Shown here in pieces: positions 60,504 through 64,000 of a stretch of DNA of 64,000 nucleotides; the stretch's first letter is position 1; every line of letters starts with the position of its first letter. Both the position numbers and the translations under genes were made by a program. This stretch comes from Bog-756 sp963704615 (lineage in GTDB: Bacteria > Actinomycetota > Acidimicrobiia > Acidimicrobiales > RAAP-2). The DNA lies in the NCBI GenBank assembly GCA_963704615.1, contig OY969923.1, positions 186,001-250,000 on the forward strand. The letters are read 5' to 3'. The notes below the pieces were generated by a model. The model worked only from the letters and a program-made list of their open reading frames with translations, had not been told where the DNA came from and did not search any database.

Positions 60504-60950
60504 ATGAAGGTTCTGTTGCGCAGTGACATCGACGGCGTGGGCAAGCGGGGCGACATCATCGACGTCTCCGGCGGGTTCGCCCGCAACCACCTGCTGCCTG
60601 CGGGGAAGGCCATCGTGGCCTCCCCCGGCCTCGAGAGCCAGGCCGCGGCCATGCGGCGCTCACGGGACCTTCGCGACGCGCGCGACCGGGTGTCGTCGGA
60701 GACCGTGGCCCGCGCCCTGGTCGGGCGTCCGATCACGTTGTCGGCCCGGGCCACCGGGGAGCGGCTGTTCGGATCGGTGTCCGCCGCCGACATCGTGCGC
60801 CGGGTCGAGGAGCAGACGGGAGTGGTGATCGACCGCAAGCATCTCCTCCTCGAGGAGCCGATCAAGACGGTGGGCGAGCACAGCGTGCGGGTCGAGCTGG
60901 TGGGCGACGTGGTGTTCGAGCTGACGGTCGAGGTCGCCGCCGAAGGCTGA
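60504..60950 (+). CDS. rplI: 50S ribosomal protein L9
   Basis: Two-domain ribosomal protein of 148 residues. The N-domain MKVLLRSDIDGVGKRGDIID, VSGGFARNHLLPAGKA is canonical. A central helix and the C-domain (TGERLFGSVSAADIVRRVEE, KTVGEHSVRVEL) follow. ATG 60504 has GAGG eight bases upstream. It lies two bases after the rpsR stop and ends the ribosomal part of the operon. Confidence 0.97.
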   Translation: MKVLLRSDIDGVGKRGDIIDVSGGFARNHLLPAGKAIVASPGLESQAAAMRRSRDLRDARDRVSSETVARALVGRPITLSARATGERLFGSVSAADIVRRVEEQTGVVIDRKHLLLEEPIKTVGEHSVRVELVGDVVFELTVEVAAEG

Positions 60951-60989
60951 CCGGGATCCACCGATCTGTCGCACCCTCCGGGGATGATG

Positions 60990-61013
60990 GCGGACATGCC
61001 GTCAGGTGTCCGC
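60990..61013. terminator. Hairpin between rplI and dnaB
   Basis: GCGGACA (60990-60996) pairs with TGTCCGC (61007-61013), a 10-nt loop, 40 bases after the rplI stop. There is no U-tract. It may end or thin out the ribosomal transcript before dnaB. Confidence 0.4.
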
Positions 61014-61118
61014 AACCGAGTGCGCGTTTCCCACTGCTCGTCCACACCCGGGCACGGCTATATCCCCAAGAAGAGGCTCTTTCGTTCCACAGGCCGTCTC
61101 GGCGAGGGTTGAGGAACG

Positions 61119-62507
61119 ATGGTTCAAGCCTTAGACGACACCAAACCCCGACGTCTCCTGTCGCCCACCGGGGGCCCGGGGAGCCAGGTCGGTCGGATAC
61201 CCCCACACAACCTCGAAGCCGAGGAGTCTCTTCTCGGGGCCATGCTCCTCTCCCGCGACGCCATTGCCTCGGCCATGGAGATCTGCAAACCCGAGGACTT
61301 CTACAAGTCGTCCCACGGGCACATCTTCTCGGCGATCACCTCGCTGTTCAGTCAGGGTGAGCCGGCCGACTGGGTGACTGTCACCGAGGAGCTGCGGCGA
61401 CGCGGGTTGCTCGAAACCATCGGCGACCCCTCGGTGTTCGTTTCCCTCCAGGTCAACACGCCCTCCATCGGCAACGCCGAGTACTACGCCAAGATCATCG
61501 AGGAGTTGGCCCTGCTCCGCCGGCTGGTCTCGGTGGCCGGGGAGATCACCGAGCTCGGGTACAGCGTCCCCGAGGACGTCTCGAACGTGCTCGACCGTGC
61601 GGAGAGCCTGGTGTTCGAGGTCTCCCAGCGCCGGGTGGTGGATTCGATGACCCCGTTGCGCGAGCTTCTCGGGGACAGCCTCGACCACCTCGAGCAGCTC
61701 TTCACCCGGGGGGAATCGATCACCGGCCTGGCCACCGGCTACGTCGACCTCGACGAACAGCTCGCTGGACTGCAGCCGTCCAATCTCATCGTGGTCGGCG
61801 CCCGTCCGGCCATGGGGAAGACCAGCTTCGCTCTGGGGATCGTCGCCCACGCCGGCATCAAGCTCAACAAGCCGGTCCTGCTCTTCTCCCTCGAGATGAG
61901 CCATCTCGAGCTCACCCAGCGCCTCCTGTGTTCGGAAGCACGGGTCGATGCCAACCGGATGCGGACCGGCCGCCTGCTCGAGGCCGACTGGACGAAGATC
62001 GGCAACGCCATCAGCCGGATGAGCGAGGCGCCCATCTTCATCGACGACAATCCCAATCTCACGGTGATGGACATCCGGGCCCGGGCCCGCCGGCTCAAGA
62101 GCAGGGAAGGCCTGGGGCTCGTGGTGGTCGACTACCTCCAGCTGATGACCGGTCGGCACGGCGCGGAGAACCGACAGGTCGAGGTGTCCGAGATCAGCCG
62201 CGGTCTCAAGATCCTGGCTCGTGAGCTCGAGGTTCCTGTGGTGGCCCTGTCCCAGTTGTCGCGCGGTCTCGAGATGCGTCAGGACAAGCGCCCCATGTTG
62301 GCCGATCTCCGCGAGTCGGGCTCGATCGAGCAGGACTCCGATGTGGTGCTGTTCATCTACCGGGACGAGATCTACAACCCCGAATCGAGCGAGAGTCAGG
62401 GGACGGCGGAGATCATCGTGGCCAAGCACCGCAACGGGCCCACCGGCCACACCCGGCTGGCCTTCATCGGCCACCACGCTCGTTTCGACAACATGGCCCG
62501 GGTGTAG
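61119..62507 (+). CDS. dnaB: Replicative DNA helicase DnaB
   Basis: Hexameric 5'-3' helicase of 462 residues with no intein, unlike some mycobacterial DnaB. The N-domain begins PHNLEAEESLLGAMLLSRDA. The RecA-like C-domain has Walker A ARPAMGKTSF (about 227-236), VLLFSLEMSHLELTQRLLCS, Walker B LVVVDYLQLM and the arginine finger region FIYRDEIYNP. ATG 61119 has GAGGAA upstream. It lies 168 bases after rplI. Confidence 0.97.
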   Translation: MVQALDDTKPRRLLSPTGGPGSQVGRIPPHNLEAEESLLGAMLLSRDAIASAMEICKPEDFYKSSHGHIFSAITSLFSQGEPADWVTVTEELRRRGLLETIGDPSVFVSLQVNTPSIGNAEYYAKIIEELALLRRLVSVAGEITELGYSVPEDVSNVLDRAESLVFEVSQRRVVDSMTPLRELLGDSLDHLEQLFTRGESITGLATGYVDLDEQLAGLQPSNLIVVGARPAMGKTSFALGIVAHAGIKLNKPVLLFSLEMSHLELTQRLLCSEARVDANRMRTGRLLEADWTKIGNAISRMSEAPIFIDDNPNLTVMDIRARARRLKSREGLGLVVVDYLQLMTGRHGAENRQVEVSEISRGLKILARELEVPVVALSQLSRGLEMRQDKRPMLADLRESGSIEQDSDVVLFIYRDEIYNPESSESQGTAEIIVAKHRNGPTGHTRLAFIGHHARFDNMARV

Positions 62508-62535
62508 GTCGGGCCAAGTCGGTGATGATGGAGCG

Positions 62536-63012
62536 ATGACCGACGTCGCTCCCTCGCTCCCGCGGATACCCGCCTCGGCCGGGGCCCTGATCGGGGACGG
62601 GTCCGGACGGATCCTGATCCTCAAGCCGACCTACAAGTCGGGCTGGACCATCCCGGGGGGACAGATCGAGGCGAACGGTGAATCCCCCTGGGAGGGATGC
62701 CGCCGCGAGGTGTCCGAGGAGTCCGGGCTCACCGTGAGGTCGGGCCGGTTGGTCTGTGTCGACTTTCTGCACCCGCGGCCGGAGCGGCCGGGCGGGCTCC
62801 GGTTCCTCTTCGACTGCGGATCGCTGGGGACAGCGGTCCGTGGTGACGTGATGGTCGACGGCGTGGAGATCAGCGAGCACCGGTGGGCCGAGCCCGAGGA
62901 GGCGGGCCGGTTGTTGAGCGGGCCGGTCGGTCGTCGGGTGGCGGTGGCGCTGTCGGTCGACCACCTGGTCTACCTCGAGGACGGCCGGCCGGTCGACGGG
63001 ATCGTCGGCTGA
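62536..63012 (+). CDS. Nudix hydrolase
   Basis: A 158-residue Nudix-fold protein that hydrolyses nucleoside-diphosphate-linked compounds. The Nudix box is GGQIEANGESPWEGCRREVS then EESGL. Relative to the consensus Gx5Ex7REUxEExGU it has one additional residue before the first Glu; the REVSEESG metal site is intact. ATG 62536 is 28 bases after dnaB. The substrate is unknown. The start at ATG gives a short N-terminal lead that fits the fold. Confidence 0.85.
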   Translation: MTDVAPSLPRIPASAGALIGDGSGRILILKPTYKSGWTIPGGQIEANGESPWEGCRREVSEESGLTVRSGRLVCVDFLHPRPERPGGLRFLFDCGSLGTAVRGDVMVDGVEISEHRWAEPEEAGRLLSGPVGRRVAVALSVDHLVYLEDGRPVDGIVG

Positions 63013-63059
63013 CCCATCGGGCTTTTGCCAACTCCCGCCGAGCGCCACATGCTGGGCGG

Positions 63060-63863
63060 GTGCCCGACGTCCCCTACACCCACGGCCATCACGACAGCGT
63101 TCTGCGGTCCCACCGGTGGCGTACCGCGGCCAACTCGGCGGCCTACCTGCTCCCCCGTCTTGGCCCGGGCATGACCCTGCTCGACGTCGGGTGCGGACCC
63201 GGGACCATCACCTGCGATCTGGCCGGCCGGGTGGCCCCTGGCGAAGTGGTCGGGGTCGATGCCTCGGCCGAGGTCATCGACGAGGCCCGGGCGACCGCCG
63301 CCGATGCCGGTCTCACCTCGGTGGCCTTCGAGGTCGGCGACGCCTTCCACCTCGGCTTCGACGACGGACGCTTCGACGTGGTCCACGCCCACCAGGTCCT
63401 CCAGCACGTTGGCGATCCGGTGGCGGCGCTGACCGAGATGCGACGGGTGTGCCGGCCGGGGGGGATCGTGGCCGTCCGGGACAGCGACTACCCGGGCATG
63501 CGGTGGTTTCCCGACGACCCGGTGCTGGCCCGGGCCCAGGCCGCCTACGGCGAGGTGACCCGGGCCAACGGGGCCAACTGGGACGCCGGTCGCCGTCTTC
63601 TGGCCTGGGCCAACCGGGCCGGATTCAGCGCCGTCGACCCCTCCGCGTCGATCTGGTGCTACGCCACACCCGAGGACAGGGCCTGGTGGGGAGGCCTGTG
63701 GGCCGACCGGTTCACCCAATCGACCCTCGCCGATCAGTTGATCGCCTACGGGGTCGCCTCGGTCGAGGACCTGGCCTCGTTCGCCGCCGCCTGGCAGCGG
63801 TGGGCCTCGTCACCCGACGGCTGGTACGTGGTTCCGCACGGCGAGGTGATCGGCACTGTCTAA
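63060..63863 (+). CDS. Class I SAM-dependent methyltransferase
   Basis: Soluble methyltransferase of 267 residues. The SAM motif I is LLDVGCGPGTITCDLA, motif II is VVGVDASAEVIDEAR, and the later GDAFHLGFDDGRFDVVHAHQ and LTEMRRVCRPGGIVAVRD are the UbiE/COQ5-like methyltransferase core. The C-terminal third (from about 160) is specific to a subgroup with RRLLAWANRAGFSAVDPSAS. The substrate is unknown. GTG 63060 has only a weak ribosome binding site (GGGCGGG). It is 47 bases after the Nudix gene. Confidence 0.86.
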   Translation: MPDVPYTHGHHDSVLRSHRWRTAANSAAYLLPRLGPGMTLLDVGCGPGTITCDLAGRVAPGEVVGVDASAEVIDEARATAADAGLTSVAFEVGDAFHLGFDDGRFDVVHAHQVLQHVGDPVAALTEMRRVCRPGGIVAVRDSDYPGMRWFPDDPVLARAQAAYGEVTRANGANWDAGRRLLAWANRAGFSAVDPSASIWCYATPEDRAWWGGLWADRFTQSTLADQLIAYGVASVEDLASFAAAWQRWASSPDGWYVVPHGEVIGTV

Positions 63864-63910
63864 TTCTTATTCACTGTCTCGTTCCTGACCGCCCTGCCCG
63901 GGGGCGACGC

Positions 63911-64000
63911 TCACCGGCCCGCCGTGCTCAGCGCGGCCACGAATCGATCGGGCGCTTCGACCATCGGGTAGTGCCCGACCCCGTCGAGCAGGCGGGGACG
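63911..64000 (-). CDS. Probable alpha/beta hydrolase, C-terminal end only
   Basis: The last 29 codons of a minus-strand gene that begins outside the window. They read LLDGVGHYPMVEAPDRFVAA then LSTAGR and stop at 63911. GHYPMVEAP is the typical catalytic-His segment of alpha/beta hydrolases (GxHxPxxExP), and the following helix is also typical. Only this end is visible, so the family call is moderate. Confidence 0.6.
   Translation of the reverse strand, partial: RPRLLDGVGHYPMVEAPDRFVAALSTAGR

Overview
The window is a high-GC bacterial chromosome segment spanning the replication-origin region of an actinomycete. The order gyrA-gyrB-DUF721-recF-dnaN-[spacer]-dnaA, then divergently rpmH-rnpA-yidD-yidC-jag-rsmG-parA-parB, with cwlM-trxA-trxB and murJ beyond, is the classical Actinomycetota origin layout and matches Mycobacterium gene for gene over long stretches. 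An F420-type (LLM) oxidoreductase, an inositol-phosphate synthase with a PadR gene, DUF5318 and DUF6049 proteins and many GTG starts agree. The mix of origin genes with FMO, LLM, amidohydrolase and SDR genes makes class Acidimicrobiia my best guess, but that placement is inference. I see no IS element, integrase, prophage or CRISPR array.

Layout. 1-5.9 kb: DHA2 exporter (cut by the edge), an unknown protein, a Baeyer-Villiger-type flavin monooxygenase, a pirin and a RodZ-like membrane protein. 6-7.8 kb: a small locus that looks metal-related, with CtaG (cytochrome oxidase copper assembly), two tiny overlapping membrane-peptide genes and a BlaI/CopY-family repressor with a seven-cysteine N-terminus. 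7.8-10.6 kb: beta-carbonic anhydrase and a secreted FN3/pentapeptide-repeat protein with a recent 324-bp tandem duplication. 10.8-16.8 kb: a catabolic-looking set (LLM oxidoreductase, EthD-like protein, two amidohydrolases, SRPBCC, nitroreductase, VOC). 17-24.4 kb: the actinobacterial MoxR-DUF58-DUF4129-DUF4350-SpoIIM-RDD envelope cluster. 24.5-26 kb: universal stress protein and zinc alcohol dehydrogenase. 26.4 kb: tRNA-Ile(GAT).

26.6-43.6 kb is the origin core. DnaA-box-like sites lie in the dnaN/dnaA spacer, in the dnaA upstream region and in the parB/cwlM spacer. Two parS-like palindromes precede parA. The rpmH-to-jag genes overlap or nearly abut, as expected for translational coupling. 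jag needs one base removed to read through.

43.7-54.5 kb carries thioredoxin/thioredoxin reductase, a small membrane protein, DegV, MurJ, a DUF6049 protein, the CCA-adding enzyme, inositol-phosphate synthase, PadR and DUF5318. 54.6-57.8 kb is a second catabolic-looking set (SDR, DapB-like dehydrogenase, NTF2-like, SDR). 58.1-62.5 kb holds panB and rpsF-ssb-rpsR-rplI-dnaB; rpsR also needs one base removed and then carries an unusual acidic C-terminal extension of about 100 residues. The window ends with a Nudix protein, a methyltransferase and the tail of a probable alpha/beta hydrolase.
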